Origin: Shewanella sp. Arc9-LZ
GTDB lineage: Bacteria; Pseudomonadota; Gammaproteobacteria; Enterobacterales; Shewanellaceae
Assembly (NCBI RefSeq): GCF_010092445.1
Contig: NZ_CP048031.1
Span: 2,604,001-2,668,000 of the forward strand
Reading direction: 5' to 3'
Length of the DNA: 64,000 nucleotides
Each line of letters starts with the position of its first letter. The stretch's first letter is position 1. Shown here one piece after another: positions 35,133 to 45,541 of this stretch. The notes beneath the pieces are model-generated. The model was not told where the DNA came from and did no database searches. It worked only from the letters and a program-made list of their open reading frames with translations. The translations under genes and the position numbers were made by a program.

Positions 35133-36224
35133 TTAACTGTGCTTTACGGCGAAGTTATTCATAAAGTCCACTAAGGCTTGCACACCCGCTAGCGGCATGG
35201 CGTTATAAATACTTGCACGCATACCACCGACAATACGATGACCTTTTAACGCCACTAACCCAGCCTGCTCCGCTTGGGCTAAAAACTCACTGTCTAAGGC
35301 ATCATTCACTAGTTGAAAGGTGACGTTCATGCGTGAGCGGTTTTGTGGTGCTACACCGTTTTTATAAAACGGGTTGCTATCGATACAAGCATACAGTAAC
35401 GCAGCTTTTTGTTGGTTCACTTCAGCCATCGCACTTATGCCGCCATTTGCGGCTAACCACGCAAACACTTCCGAGGCTAAATACCAAGCAAACGTTGGCG
35501 GCGTATTAAACATAGAACCATACTCAACGGCAACGCGATAATCCATTACTGATGATTGCGGCAGACTAGGCAGTTTAAGCATATCGTCACGCACAATGAC
35601 AATCGACAAGCCTGATGGACCAATGTTCTTTTGCGCGCCGGCATAAATAAGACCGTACTTGCTGACATCAATTTCATGCGACATGATGGTCGATGATAAA
35701 TCAGCAACAATTGGCCATGGACTGTCTAACTCTTCAAAAATCTCGATACCATCTACGGTTTCATTTGAGCAATAGTGCACATAACGATAATCTTTATCGA
35801 TTGCCGTTAAGTGCGGCAGTTTAACCTGATGAAGCCCATTGATTTGCTCAACAATATTGATACTGTCAATATTGTGCTCGCTTACCAATTTCTTCGCTTC
35901 AGTGACCGCTGCCGATGACCACTGACCACTGACCAAATACAGTGCCTGACCATTATCGCCAAGAAAGTTATTCACTACGTTAGAAAATTGAGCCCGGCCA
36001 CCACCGTGCATAAATAACACGTGGTAATTTGCAGGAATGTTCATCAACTTGCGTAATGTCACCTCTGCTTGATCGGTCAGCGCAATAAACTCTTTACTGC
36101 GATGACTGATTTCCATCACGGAGACGCCTAGGCCATTCCAATCAATTAATTCCTGTTGTGCTTTTTGCATTACAGCTTGAGGTAACATGGCAGGTCCAGC
36201 ACAGAAATTATAAATCGCGCTCAC
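35133..36224 (-). CDS. serC: phosphoserine aminotransferase
   Basis: PLP enzyme of serine and pyridoxine biosynthesis, 363 aa from the GTG at 36224. The open frame has an ATG at 36242, but a perfect AAGGAG (36231-36236) lies inside that extension, exactly six bases before the GTG, and [14 protein letters not shown] then aligns with E. coli SerC (MAQIFNFSSGPAMLP, 362 aa). Seen: the PLP-Lys in [16 protein letters not shown] and C-terminal [20 protein letters not shown]. It lies 177 bases downstream of gyrA on the same strand. Confidence 0.95.
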   Translation of the reverse strand: MSAIYNFCAGPAMLPQAVMQKAQQELIDWNGLGVSVMEISHRSKEFIALTDQAEVTLRKLMNIPANYHVLFMHGGGRAQFSNVVNNFLGDNGQALYLVSGQWSSAAVTEAKKLVSEHNIDSINIVEQINGLHQVKLPHLTAIDKDYRYVHYCSNETVDGIEIFEELDSPWPIVADLSSTIMSHEIDVSKYGLIYAGAQKNIGPSGLSIVIVRDDMLKLPSLPQSSVMDYRVAVEYGSMFNTPPTFAWYLASEVFAWLAANGGISAMAEVNQQKAALLYACIDSNPFYKNGVAPQNRSRMNVTFQLVNDALDSEFLAQAEQAGLVALKGHRIVGGMRASIYNAMPLAGVQALVDFMNNFAVKHS

Positions 36225-36401
36225 AGACAACTCCTTTGACAAATAATCAATATAGACAATAACAATTTAACCGTAATAGTAAGTATTTTACGGGTTGATG
36301 AATAGGCCTTTATTTACCTATTTTGATGAAATTTATTCCGTAAAATAAAACGAGCGCCATAAGGGCGCCCGTTCGAGGATATCTACAACAAAAGTAATCT
36401 A

Positions 36402-39149
36402 TTACTCTTGTTCGTCATCTCCGGTTTTGGCTTCGTCTGCATCTGTTGATTCAACATCGTCAGTTGACTCAGCATCTGTCGCTTCAGCATCGATAACATC
36501 GCTTACTGGAATAACATCGCTTACTGGAATAACATTGCCTTCTTCGTCTAACAACTCTTCAGTTTGAATTTCTTCAATACGCTGCAAACCAACGACTTTC
36601 TCGTCTTCTGCGGTACGGATGATAGTCACACCTTGAGTGTTACGACCAATAATGGATACGCCTTCAGCAGGAGTACGCACTAAGGTGCCTTTATTACTGA
36701 TCAACATGATTTCGTCAAATGTGCCTACTTGAACAGCACCAACAACTTCACCATTACGTTCACTGACTTTAATTGATACCACGCCTTTAGTACCGCGGCT
36801 CTTCGCTGGGTATTCACTCAGCTCAGTACGCTTACCGTAACCATTTTCAGTTACGGTTAAAATAGCACCGTCACCTTTAGGTACAATTAACGACACCACT
36901 TTTTGGCCAGCATCAAGTTTAATACCGCGAACACCGGTAGCAGTACGACCCATAGGGCGCAGTGCAATAATTTCTTCGCCAGTTTCAGCATCAATCTTCA
37001 CTTCACCGGTTTCAGAATCACGCGCTTTTTCATTAAAGCGAACCACTTTACCTTCATTAGAGAACAACATAATGTCGTCACTACCTTCAGTAATATCAAC
37101 GCCAATTAATTGGTCGCCGTCTTTTAGGTTCACCGCAATAATGCCGTTTGCACGAGGGTTACTGTAAGCTGTTAATGCTGTTTTCTTAACGGTTCCGTGC
37201 GCGGTAGCCATGATGATAAATTTATCATCTGCGTATTCACGTACTGGTAGGATTGCAGTAATGTGCTCACCGTCAGACAGTGGTAATAAGTTAACAATTG
37301 GACGACCACGGGCTGTACGACTTGCCAATGGTAATTGATACACTTTTAGCCAGTACATCTTACCAAAGTCAGAGAAACACAAGATGGTGTCATGGGTGTT
37401 TGCCACCAATAACTTTTCAACAAAGTCTTCATCTTTTACTTTAGTTGCCGCTTTGCCTTTACCACCACGACGTTGCGCTTGGTAGTCAGACAGCACTTGG
37501 TATTTCGCATAACCTAAGTGAGACAAGGTCACTACAACATCTTCTTCATTGATTAAGTCTTCAAGACTCATATCAATTTCGTTGGCGTTAATAATGGTGC
37601 GACGCTCATCACCGTATTGCTCAAGTATTTCTTCTAGTTCTTCTTTAATCACTTCCATCAAACGCGATGGAGTACGAAGAATGAATAACAAACCTGCAAT
37701 AAGAACTAAAAGCTCTTCATATTCAGCTAAAATCTTGTCATGTTCTAGACCGGTTAAACGGTGCAGACGTAATTCCAAAATCGCTTGGGCTTGTTGCTCA
37801 GTTAAATAGTACTGACCGTCACGGATACCGAACTCAGGCTCTAACCATTCAGGGCGTGCAGCGTCATCGCCAGCTTTTTCAAGCATGCCTTGTACATGGC
37901 CTAATTCCCAACCTTGTGCAACCAATTTTGCTTTGGCTTCAGCAGGTGTAGGTGAAGCTTTAATAAGCGCAATAATAGGGTCGATGTTAGCCAATGCAAT
38001 GGCTAGTGCTTCAAGAACATGAGCACGTTCACGGGCTTTACGCAGTTCAAATACAGTACGGCGCGTGACCACTTCACGACGGTGAAGAATAAAACATTCA
38101 AGCATTTCTTTAAGGTTAAACAATTTAGGCTGACCGTTAGTCAATGCCACCATGTTGATACCAAAAGAACACTGCATTTGTGTTTGAGAATATAAGTTGT
38201 TTAGTACAACCTCACCCACTTCACCACGTTTGATTTCAATAACAATACGCATACCGTCTTTATCAGACTCATCGCGTAGGCCACTGATACCTTCTAATTT
38301 TTTATCTTTAACAAGCTCGGCAATTTTTTCAATCAAACGGGCTTTGTTAACTTGATATGGAATTTCATGAACAATAATACGTTCACGACCATTCTCTTCA
38401 GTTTCAATTTCCGCTTTAGAGCGCATGATAGCGCGGCCACGGCCAGTGTGATAAGCATCGATAATGCCTTTGCGACCGTTTATTGAAGCTGCCGTTGGAA
38501 AATCTGGACCTGGAATGTATTCCATTAACTGTTCAATCGATAAACTTGGATCTTCGATTAACGCCAAACAGCCTTTCACTACTTCTGTTAAGTTGTGAGG
38601 TGGAATGTTAGTGGCCATACCAACCGCAATACCTGATGAACCATTGATTAATAGGTTCGGTACACGTGTTGGTAACACCGCAGGGATCATTTCGGTGCCA
38701 TCGTAGTTAGGCACAAAATCCACAGTTTCTTTTTCAAGGTCGGCTAATAATGAATGCGCCAACTTTTGCATGCGGATTTCGGTATAACGCATCGCCGCTG
38801 CCGAGTCACCGTCGACCGAACCAAAGTTTCCTTGTCCGTCAATCAATGTGTAGCGTAGCGAGAACGGTTGCGCCATACGAACAATTGTATCGTATACAGC
38901 AGTATCACCGTGTGGGTGATATTTACCAATTACGTCACCAACGACACGAGCGGATTTCTTATATGGTTTGTTCCAATCGTTTTTTAATTCGCTCATTGCG
39001 AACAATACTCGACGGTGAACTGGTTTTAAACCGTCACGGACGTCAGGTAATGCACGACCTACAATTACGCTCATGGCGTAATCAAGGTAAGAATTTTTAA
39101 GTTCGTCTTCGATGTTAATTGGCGAAATAGATGATGCCAGATCAGTCAT
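36402..39149 (-). CDS. gyrA: DNA gyrase subunit A
   Basis: Breakage-reunion subunit of gyrase, 915 aa. Seen: the winged-helix region with the [23 protein letters not shown] (Thr83, Asp87), the catalytic Tyr in [12 protein letters not shown] (Tyr122 region), the GyrA-box QRRGGKG in the C-terminal pinwheel (about residue 560) and a long acidic tail rich in Asp, Glu and Thr. Residue 83 is Thr where E. coli has Ser. The tail carries an in-frame VIPVSD duplication. It is divergent from ubiG; serC follows. Confidence 0.98.
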   Translation of the reverse strand: MTDLASSISPINIEDELKNSYLDYAMSVIVGRALPDVRDGLKPVHRRVLFAMSELKNDWNKPYKKSARVVGDVIGKYHPHGDTAVYDTIVRMAQPFSLRYTLIDGQGNFGSVDGDSAAAMRYTEIRMQKLAHSLLADLEKETVDFVPNYDGTEMIPAVLPTRVPNLLINGSSGIAVGMATNIPPHNLTEVVKGCLALIEDPSLSIEQLMEYIPGPDFPTAASINGRKGIIDAYHTGRGRAIMRSKAEIETEENGRERIIVHEIPYQVNKARLIEKIAELVKDKKLEGISGLRDESDKDGMRIVIEIKRGEVGEVVLNNLYSQTQMQCSFGINMVALTNGQPKLFNLKEMLECFILHRREVVTRRTVFELRKARERAHVLEALAIALANIDPIIALIKASPTPAEAKAKLVAQGWELGHVQGMLEKAGDDAARPEWLEPEFGIRDGQYYLTEQQAQAILELRLHRLTGLEHDKILAEYEELLVLIAGLLFILRTPSRLMEVIKEELEEILEQYGDERRTIINANEIDMSLEDLINEEDVVVTLSHLGYAKYQVLSDYQAQRRGGKGKAATKVKDEDFVEKLLVANTHDTILCFSDFGKMYWLKVYQLPLASRTARGRPIVNLLPLSDGEHITAILPVREYADDKFIIMATAHGTVKKTALTAYSNPRANGIIAVNLKDGDQLIGVDITEGSDDIMLFSNEGKVVRFNEKARDSETGEVKIDAETGEEIIALRPMGRTATGVRGIKLDAGQKVVSLIVPKGDGAILTVTENGYGKRTELSEYPAKSRGTKGVVSIKVSERNGEVVGAVQVGTFDEIMLISNKGTLVRTPAEGVSIIGRNTQGVTIIRTAEDEKVVGLQRIEEIQTEELLDEEGNVIPVSDVIPVSDVIDAEATDAESTDDVESTDADEAKTGDDEQE
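36492..36533. repeat. 18-bp duplication in the gyrA tail
   Basis: The unit ATAACATCGCTTACTGGA occurs twice in tandem, with a partial third copy, and encodes a repeated VIPVSD in the acidic C-terminal tail. Confidence 0.85.
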
Positions 39150-39536
39150 AAACTGCGCGTTCCCCTAAAGTGAGCTGACAATAAAACTTCCATATTATTA
39201 TCTAGCTTAAAAACGTGATTTGGCATTCTAACACAGATATTTAATGTCGCCAGAGCAAAGACCAGCCAAATGCTCTATCACTCTTAAAAATTACAAAAAA
39301 GCTAATATTTTCAGCTAATTTAGTTTATTCATTGGCTAATATACGACTAAATTTGAGCAACAATTATCGTTAACTTGCTGATGATTTAAGCAGTTGATAG
39401 CATAAAACATCCATTTACCTCGCTTAAATGGATGTTTTATGAGCAAGCGTAAACGGCAAAAGCCATTGTTGACTACTATTCGTAAAGGTTATCGCTATAA
39501 TAGCGACCATACTTTATTACACACTTAGGTTACGTT
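39150..39536. other. divergent gyrA-ubiG intergenic region
   Basis: 387 bases with no gene. The only clear structure is the 16-bp palindrome. AT-rich stretches suit promoters on both sides, but I cannot assign a unique -35/-10 pair. Confidence 0.5.
39402..39440. repeat. perfect 16-bp palindrome between gyrA and ubiG
   Basis: ATAAAACATCCATTTA (39402-39417) / TAAATGGATGTTTTAT (39425-39440) with a 7-base loop. It lies between divergent genes, 97 bases before ubiG and about 250 before gyrA, so it is not placed as a terminator for either. Confidence 0.85.
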
Positions 39537-40259
39537 ATGTCACACGCTGAACAATCGACACCCAATGTTGATCCACTCGAGATCGCAAAATTTGAAGCCA
39601 TGGCGCAAACGTGGTGGGATCTCAATGGCGAGTTCAAGCCATTACATTTACTTAATCCACTGCGTTTAAACTACATTGACCAAACCGCTGAGGGTATTTT
39701 TGACAAAAAAGTACTTGATGTTGGCTGTGGTGGCGGTATTTTGTCAGAAAGTATGGCGCGCCTAGGTGCTAACGTTGACGGTATTGATATGGGCAACGCG
39801 CCACTTGAAGTGGCAAAACTACATGCCTTAGAGTCTGGTGTTACGGTTAATTACCTCAAAACAACAGCCGAAGCACATCGCGATAACCACCGCGAATATT
39901 ATGATGTGGTCACTTGCATGGAAATGCTCGAACATGTACCCGATCCCCAATCGGTTATTCAAGCCTGTTGTGACATGGTTAAACCTAATGGTTTTGTGTT
40001 TTTCTCAACCATAAACCGTAATATGATGTCGTATTTAAAGACGATTATCGGCGCAGAGTATTTATTAAAAATGCTGCCAGTTGGTACTCACGATCACAGC
40101 AAGTTTATTCGCCCATCGGAACTGATGGCATTAGTCGATAACACCGACTTATTGTGTAAAGATGCGCTGGGAATTACCTACAATCCATTGTCGGGTGTGT
40201 TTAAGTACACTAAAAGTGTCGATGTAAATTATATGATAGCCACTCAAAAAATTGATTAA
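39537..40259 (+). CDS. ubiG: ubiquinone biosynthesis O-methyltransferase
   Basis: SAM-dependent enzyme catalysing both O-methylations in ubiquinone synthesis, 240 aa. Seen: [24 protein letters not shown]-terminal signature (WWD-GEF-PLH), motif [28 protein letters not shown] and the membrane-association segment near [18 protein letters not shown]. The length matches E. coli (240). It is followed by a HAD phosphatase after 123 bases, as in Pseudomonas (ubiG-mupP). Confidence 0.97.
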   Translation: MSHAEQSTPNVDPLEIAKFEAMAQTWWDLNGEFKPLHLLNPLRLNYIDQTAEGIFDKKVLDVGCGGGILSESMARLGANVDGIDMGNAPLEVAKLHALESGVTVNYLKTTAEAHRDNHREYYDVVTCMEMLEHVPDPQSVIQACCDMVKPNGFVFFSTINRNMMSYLKTIIGAEYLLKMLPVGTHDHSKFIRPSELMALVDNTDLLCKDALGITYNPLSGVFKYTKSVDVNYMIATQKID

Positions 40260-40382
40260 TCATCCAGGTGATTCTTTTCAACATTTCAATGTGAATGCAC
40301 CACAATAGCGTTATGTTGTGCCAATAACGCTATAAAGGGCTTGCACTGTCTATTGTTATTTTCTCTCGTTAGGAGCTAGCCC

Positions 40383-41045
40383 TTGCATAAACAAGATATA
40401 AAAGGAGTGCTGTTCGATTTAGACGGTACCTTAGCCGATACCGCACCAGATTTAGTACAGGCATTGAATCTCAGCTTGGATGAAGCCGGTTTTAACGTCC
40501 AACCGCTTGACTTGATGCGCCATGCGGCATCACATGGCAGCTTATATTTAGTTAAAACGGCCATTCCAGATGCCGATGAACAAGTACAAATTACCATCCA
40601 GCAAGCACTACTTCAGCATTATGCCCGTATCAATGGTGACAACAGCCGTTTATTCGCTGACTTACCCGAACTATTATCCTTATTTGATGCCCAATCGATT
40701 CCTTATGGCGTAGTGACCAATAAGCCGGCTCGATTTGCCAGGCCATTAGTGGAAAAGCTTGGTTTAACTCATAAATTGAAAACCATGATCAGTGGTGATA
40801 GCACTCGTCACTCTAAACCTCATACCGCACCAATGCTGCTAGCAGCACAACAAATTGCCATTGCTCCTCAAAGTATCTTATATCTAGGTGACGCTGAACG
40901 TGACTTAGTCGCCGCCCACAATGCCAGTATGTTAGGCGGCGTTGCGTTATGGGGTTACTTATCTGCGACAGATAAACCTGACACATGGCCAGCAGGCAAG
41001 CAATTTGAACACGGAGCCTCACTTAAACAGTTTTTCACTGATTAA
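40383..41045 (+). CDS. HAD-family phosphatase, MupP/Gph-like
   Basis: 220-aa HAD hydrolase. Seen: motif I LFDLDGTLADTAPDL, motif II VTNKPARFARP, motif III Lys in HSKPHTAPM and motif IV YLGDAERDLVAA. It is annotated phosphoglycolate phosphatase in many genomes, but the position beside ubiG and gyrA is that of MupP (N-acetylmuramate 6-phosphate phosphatase of the cell-wall recycling route) in Pseudomonas; the choice is inference. The start is TTG at 40383 with AGGAG eight to twelve bases upstream; no upstream ATG is in frame. Confidence 0.87.
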   Translation: MHKQDIKGVLFDLDGTLADTAPDLVQALNLSLDEAGFNVQPLDLMRHAASHGSLYLVKTAIPDADEQVQITIQQALLQHYARINGDNSRLFADLPELLSLFDAQSIPYGVVTNKPARFARPLVEKLGLTHKLKTMISGDSTRHSKPHTAPMLLAAQQIAIAPQSILYLGDAERDLVAAHNASMLGGVALWGYLSATDKPDTWPAGKQFEHGASLKQFFTD

Positions 41046-41207
41046 TGACAATGTTCGACATCGGTTTAGCGGGTTAATTTTTGGGTAAATGAACAAAGCA
41101 TGAGTGAAGTTTAACGGGTCTTATTAAGCTTAAATGTACAGTTAACAGTCATCAATTTATACCCGATCAAAACCAACAAAAGATCAACCAATAAACGGTC
41201 CATTTTT

Positions 41208-41241
41208 TTTGATCGCTGTTTATTTTAGCGATCAAATTTTT
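41208..41241 (+). terminator. terminator of the HAD phosphatase gene
   Basis: TTTGATCGCT (41208-41217) / AGCGATCAAA (41227-41236), 9-base loop, followed by TTTTT. Confidence 0.85.
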
Positions 41242-41337
41242 ATCATTTGATGGATTAAAAAATATCATTTATCAAAAACTCTTTATGAATTTGGGCTCTA
41301 GGGTTAGTTGTCACTAACCCTGCCGTTTATCCTCAAG

Positions 41338-41346
41338 TTATCCACA
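41338..41346 (+). promoter_or_regulatory. DnaA box upstream of nrdA
   Basis: TTATCCACA, perfect consensus, 47 bases before the first NrdR-type box. DnaA control of nrdAB is known in E. coli. A single box is not evidence for an origin. Confidence 0.6.
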
Positions 41347-41384
41347 AGAAGTTAATGAAATTGTGGCTTGCAATAAACCTCAAA

Positions 41385-41400
41385 CCTCACTATCTTGTAT
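41385..41400 (+). promoter_or_regulatory. NrdR box 1
   Basis: CCTCACTATCTTGTAT; shares the TATCTTGT core with box 2 and fits about 11 of 16 positions of the NrdR consensus (acaCwAtATaTwGTgt). Exactly 31 bp from box 2. Confidence 0.65.
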
Positions 41401-41415
41401 CTTAGATTTTAAATA

Positions 41416-41431
41416 ACACCATATCTTGTGT
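41416..41431 (+). promoter_or_regulatory. NrdR box 2
   Basis: ACACCATATCTTGTGT, about 14 of 16 matches to the NrdR consensus. A 31-bp spacing (three helical turns) is the known arrangement of paired NrdR boxes. Confidence 0.75.
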
Positions 41432-41638
41432 GTGGCTGACAATCAAAACACTACTCCACGACGTTCCAAAGGATGTAGTGGCTAACTGAACGTACTGGTG
41501 TTTAACTACCACGTTGTGAGTACATCAGGTTGATTGTTTTAACATGGAATTGTTTTGTAACTGGTTCGGATCGAATCAAGCAGCACTGCATCCAACAACA
41601 GATCACATGATTAGATATAGAACCAAGGCCTCTCTTCA

Positions 41639-43927
41639 ATGAATAGCAATATGACAGTCACTAAACGCAGTGGCGAACGTGAATCTATCGATTTAGATAA
41701 AATTCATCGCGTGATCACTTGGGCAGCCAAGGGATTAAAAAACGTCTCAGTATCTGAAGTAGAACTTCGATCTCATCTGCAGTTTTTTGATGGCATTCCA
41801 ACAGAAGCCATTCATGAAACGATCATTAAAGCTGCGGCTGACTTGATCTCTCCAGAGTCACCTGACTACCAATTTGTGGCTGCCCGCTTAGCGGTGTTCC
41901 ACTTACGTAAAAAAGCGTTTGGTCAATTTGAACCACCAACGTTATATGACCATGTCACCAAATTAGTTGAACTGGGTAAATATGACATGCATATCATGGC
42001 TGACTACAGCCGTGAAGAATTAGACACACTCGACACCTATATCGATCATTGGCGCGATTTGAACTTCTCTTATGCCGCGGTAAAGCAACTTGAAGGTAAA
42101 TACCTGGTTCAAAACCGTGTCACCCATGAAGTGTACGAAAGCGCCCAGTTTTTATACATATTAGTCGCAGCATGTTTGTTTGCCCGTTACCCAAAAGAAA
42201 TTCGTTTGAAGTACATTAAAGACTTCTATGACGCGACGTCTCTGTTTAAGATTTCTTTACCAACACCAATCATGGCCGGTGTGCGTACCCCTACACGTCA
42301 GTTCAGCTCATGTGTATTGATTGAGTGTGATGACAGCTTAGATTCAATCAATGCGACTGCATCGTCTATCGTTAAATACGTTAGCCAACGTGCTGGTATT
42401 GGTATTAATGCGGGTCGTATTCGTGCCCTTGGTAGCCCTATTCGTGGCGGCGAAGCATTCCACACCGGTTGTTTACCATTTTATAAGTATTTCCAAACTG
42501 CGGTGAAGTCGTGTTCTCAAGGCGGCGTACGTGGCGGTGCAGCAACTCTTTTCTATCCTTTATGGCATCTAGAAGTTGAATCGCTATTAGTACTAAAAAA
42601 CAACCGTGGTGTTGACGACAACCGTGTACGTCATCTTGACTACGGTGTGCAGTTAAACAAATTAATGTACCAACGTTTGATTAAAGGCGAATATATCAGT
42701 CTATTCAGCCCATCAGACGTGCCCGGTCTTTACGATGCATTCTTTGAAGACCAAGTTGAGTTTGAACGTTTATACCTTCAGTATGAACAAGACAGCAATG
42801 TCCGCAAAAAACAAATTAAAGCGGTTGAACTGTTTTCATTGATGATGCAAGAACGTGCTTCTACTGGCCGTATCTACATTCAAAACGTCGATCACTGTAA
42901 TACTCACAGCCCGTTTGACTCTAAAGTTGCGCCAATTAAGCAATCTAACTTATGTTTAGAAATTGCTTTACCGACTAAGCCACTTAAAAACATCGATGAT
43001 CCAGACGGTGAAATCGCGTTGTGTACCTTGTCAGCACTTAACTTAGGCGCAATTAAAGATTTATCAGAGCTTGAACCATTAGCTGATTTAGCTGTTCGTG
43101 CGCTAGATAACTTACTTGATTACCAAGATTACCCAATTAAAGCCGCGCAAACGAGTTCAATGAACCGTCGTACCTTAGGTATTGGGGTGATTAACTTTGC
43201 TAACTATTTAGCTAAAAACGGTAAAAAGTATTCAGACGGTTCAGCTAATAACTTAACTCACAAAACCTTTGAAGCGATTCAGTTTTATTTACTGAAAGCG
43301 TCGATGAACTTAGCAAAAGAGCAAGGTGCATGTCCGTTATTCCACGAGACAACTTATTCGAAAGGTATTTTACCTATCGACACCTACAAGCGTGATTTAG
43401 ACAAGATTTGTGACGAGCCATTGCACATGGACTGGGAAAGCTTACGTAGCGACATTAAGCAGTACGGTTTACGTAACTCAACCTTGTCTGCGCTAATGCC
43501 GTCTGAAACCTCATCGCAAATTTCAAATGCGACTAATGGTATCGAGCCTCCACGCGGTTTAATTAGCGTTAAAGCCAGTAAAGATGGTCAGTTAAAGCAA
43601 GTCGTTCCTGATTTTGAATTACTGAAAGATAAGTATGAACTACTGTGGAATATGCCAAACAACGATGGTTACATCCAACTTGTTGGGTTAATGCAGAAGT
43701 TTATCGACCAAGCTATTTCGGCTAACACCAATTATGACCCAAGCCGTTTTGAAGGCGGTCGTGTACCGATGCAAACATTGTTAAAAGACTTGTTAAGCGT
43801 CTACAAACTGGGCATTAAAACATTGTATTATCATAATACTCGTGACGGTGCTTCTGATCAGTTTGACGACATTATTGCTGTCGAAGAAGAAGACGATGGT
43901 TGTGGTGGCGGTGCGTGTAAGATCTAA
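41639..43927 (+). CDS. nrdA: ribonucleoside-diphosphate reductase alpha subunit (class Ia)
   Basis: Catalytic subunit reducing NDPs to dNDPs aerobically, 762 aa. Seen: the N-terminal ATP-cone (VTKRSGERESIDLDKIHRVI in two blocks), the first redox Cys in FSSCVLIECDD, the active-site NLCLEIALP loop with Cys and Glu, the radical-path Tyr pair in KTLYYHNTRD, and the C-terminal shuttle Cys pair in CGGGACKI. All functional residues are present. Expression is likely NrdR-repressed by the paired boxes. nrdB follows after 72 bases containing a hairpin. Confidence 0.98.
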   Translation: MNSNMTVTKRSGERESIDLDKIHRVITWAAKGLKNVSVSEVELRSHLQFFDGIPTEAIHETIIKAAADLISPESPDYQFVAARLAVFHLRKKAFGQFEPPTLYDHVTKLVELGKYDMHIMADYSREELDTLDTYIDHWRDLNFSYAAVKQLEGKYLVQNRVTHEVYESAQFLYILVAACLFARYPKEIRLKYIKDFYDATSLFKISLPTPIMAGVRTPTRQFSSCVLIECDDSLDSINATASSIVKYVSQRAGIGINAGRIRALGSPIRGGEAFHTGCLPFYKYFQTAVKSCSQGGVRGGAATLFYPLWHLEVESLLVLKNNRGVDDNRVRHLDYGVQLNKLMYQRLIKGEYISLFSPSDVPGLYDAFFEDQVEFERLYLQYEQDSNVRKKQIKAVELFSLMMQERASTGRIYIQNVDHCNTHSPFDSKVAPIKQSNLCLEIALPTKPLKNIDDPDGEIALCTLSALNLGAIKDLSELEPLADLAVRALDNLLDYQDYPIKAAQTSSMNRRTLGIGVINFANYLAKNGKKYSDGSANNLTHKTFEAIQFYLLKASMNLAKEQGACPLFHETTYSKGILPIDTYKRDLDKICDEPLHMDWESLRSDIKQYGLRNSTLSALMPSETSSQISNATNGIEPPRGLISVKASKDGQLKQVVPDFELLKDKYELLWNMPNNDGYIQLVGLMQKFIDQAISANTNYDPSRFEGGRVPMQTLLKDLLSVYKLGIKTLYYHNTRDGASDQFDDIIAVEEEDDGCGGGACKI

Positions 43928-43947
43928 TCATCACTTTATGTATATTT

Positions 43948-43970
43948 AGCGGGGGCCTTCCCCGCTTTTT
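43948..43970 (+). terminator. intercistronic hairpin nrdA-nrdB
   Basis: AGCGGGG / CCCCGCT with a GCCTT loop and T5, a textbook intrinsic terminator placed between nrdA and nrdB. It may attenuate nrdB or mark an mRNA end. Confidence 0.8.
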
Positions 43971-43999
43971 GAAAAATGCGTTTTCAGGACACCTAAATA

Positions 44000-45130
44000 A
44001 TGGCTTACTCAACATTTTGTCAAACACCTAACGATTCTACCAAAGAACCTATGTTTTTCGGTCAATCGGTTAATGTGGCACGCTACGATCAACAGAAATA
44101 TGAAGTCTTTGAAAAACTAATTGAAAAGCAATTATCGTTTTTCTGGCGTCCAGAAGAAGTTGATGTCAGCCGTGACAAAATTGATTTCGGTAATTTGCCT
44201 GAACATGAACAGCATATTTTCTTATCAAATCTAAAATACCAAACATTACTCGACTCAATTCAAGGCCGTTCACCGAATGTGGCATTTTTGCCTTTGGTAT
44301 CGCTACCAGAATTAGAAACGTGGATTGAAACATGGTCGTTTTCTGAAACCATTCACTCGCGCTCGTACACCCACATTATTCGTAATATTGTTAATAACCC
44401 ATCTGTGGTATTTGACGATATTGTGCAAAATGACGAAATTTTAAAGCGTGCCGGTGACATTGCCGCTTATTACGATGACTTAATTAACCTCACCCAGATT
44501 AATAACTTGTTAGGTGAAGGAACGCACGTTATTAACGGTAAAGAAATCACCGTTAATTCACGTATTCTTAAAAAGTCATTATATTTGTGCATGATGTCAG
44601 TTAATGCTTTAGAAGCGATTCGCTTCTATGTCAGTTTTGCCTGTTCGTTTGCCTTTGCAGAGCGCCGGGTCATGGAAGGTAACGCTAAAATCATTCGCTT
44701 AATTGCCCGTGATGAAGCATTACACCTCAATAGCACACAACACATTTTAGCCCTGATGCAAGGTGGTAAAGACGACCCTGAAATGGGAGAAATTGCTGCT
44801 GAGTGTAAGCAAGAAGCGTATGACTTATTTGTTAAAGCGGCGGAACAAGAAAAAGAATGGGCCAAGTACTTATTCAAAGACGGTTCGATGATTGGCTTAA
44901 ATGAACAGATTTTATGCCAGTACGTTGAGTTTATTACTAACCAACGGATGAAGTCAGTTCACTTACCTCAACCTTATGATGAACAGTCAAACCCACTACC
45001 GTGGATGAAAAACTGGTTAGAAAGTGATGCAGTACAGGTTGCCCCACAAGAAGTAGAAGTATCATCTTATCTTGTTGGTCAAATTGATTCTTCTGTTGAT
45101 GGCGACGAGTTTTTAGATTTTGACCTATAA
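44000..45130 (+). CDS. nrdB: ribonucleoside-diphosphate reductase beta subunit (class Ia)
   Basis: Diiron-tyrosyl radical subunit, 376 aa. Seen: the radical Tyr and iron ligands in [18 protein letters not shown], further iron ligands in the [16 protein letters not shown] and [13 protein letters not shown] helices, and the C-terminal FLDFDL tail that docks on NrdA. The stop overlaps the yfaE start by 11 bases. Confidence 0.98.
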   Translation: MAYSTFCQTPNDSTKEPMFFGQSVNVARYDQQKYEVFEKLIEKQLSFFWRPEEVDVSRDKIDFGNLPEHEQHIFLSNLKYQTLLDSIQGRSPNVAFLPLVSLPELETWIETWSFSETIHSRSYTHIIRNIVNNPSVVFDDIVQNDEILKRAGDIAAYYDDLINLTQINNLLGEGTHVINGKEITVNSRILKKSLYLCMMSVNALEAIRFYVSFACSFAFAERRVMEGNAKIIRLIARDEALHLNSTQHILALMQGGKDDPEMGEIAAECKQEAYDLFVKAAEQEKEWAKYLFKDGSMIGLNEQILCQYVEFITNQRMKSVHLPQPYDEQSNPLPWMKNWLESDAVQVAPQEVEVSSYLVGQIDSSVDGDEFLDFDL

Positions 45131-45518
45131 AAATTTTTTCAAAAAAGCCCCTATCGTGAGCTTGAAAGGACAGCCGGTTATTTTATTTGACGGCCAACAT
45201 TCAAGCTTATTAGAAGCGCTTGAGTCGAAAAAAGTAAAAGTGTTTTCAGAGTGTCGTAATGGATTTTGCGGCGCGTGTAAAACCACAGTGATATCAGGAG
45301 AAGTCAAATACTTCTCCGAGCCACTAGCAGAACTGAAATCAGATGAATGTCTGCCCTGTTGTTGTGTACCTGAGGGTGATTTAAACCTCAAACTATCAAC
45401 TGAAGGTGTACAAGTGGTGGCTAAACGTCAATATGTTTCAACCAATGACACTCATAAGCCAACAACTGCGTTAACCCAACAATTACAGGCTAACCCTAAA
45501 CTTGTCCACGAACGTTAA
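45120..45518 (+). CDS. yfaE: 2Fe-2S ferredoxin, YfaE-like
   Basis: Plant-type [2Fe-2S] ferredoxin that maintains the NrdB diiron-tyrosyl cofactor, 132 aa if started at TTG 45120 (overlapping nrdB); GTG at 45156 is an alternative that gives a length nearer E. coli YfaE (84 aa). Seen: the cluster motif [11 protein letters not shown] and downstream [13 protein letters not shown]-terminal extension of about 35 residues ([13 protein letters not shown]...) is longer than in E. coli. Its place after nrdB is the family's usual context. Confidence 0.93.
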   Translation: MTYKNFFKKAPIVSLKGQPVILFDGQHSSLLEALESKKVKVFSECRNGFCGACKTTVISGEVKYFSEPLAELKSDECLPCCCVPEGDLNLKLSTEGVQVVAKRQYVSTNDTHKPTTALTQQLQANPKLVHER

Positions 45519-45541
45519 CTTATGGTCCCGTTAACACCCTT

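Larger units (their letters stand above)
41046..41638 (+). promoter_or_regulatory. nrdAB control region
   Basis: 593 non-coding bases. Left part: the phosphatase terminator (41208-41241) and a small hairpin GGGTTAGT/ACTAACCC (41301-41320). Right part: a DnaA box and two NrdR-type boxes. Between the boxes and nrdA, about 200 bases hold nothing I recognise. Confidence 0.6.

Noticed and set aside
41338..41346. Replication origin at the DnaA box
   Set aside because: Only one box, no AT-rich unwinding region with further boxes and no dnaA/dnaN or gidA neighbours; nrdAB regulation explains it.
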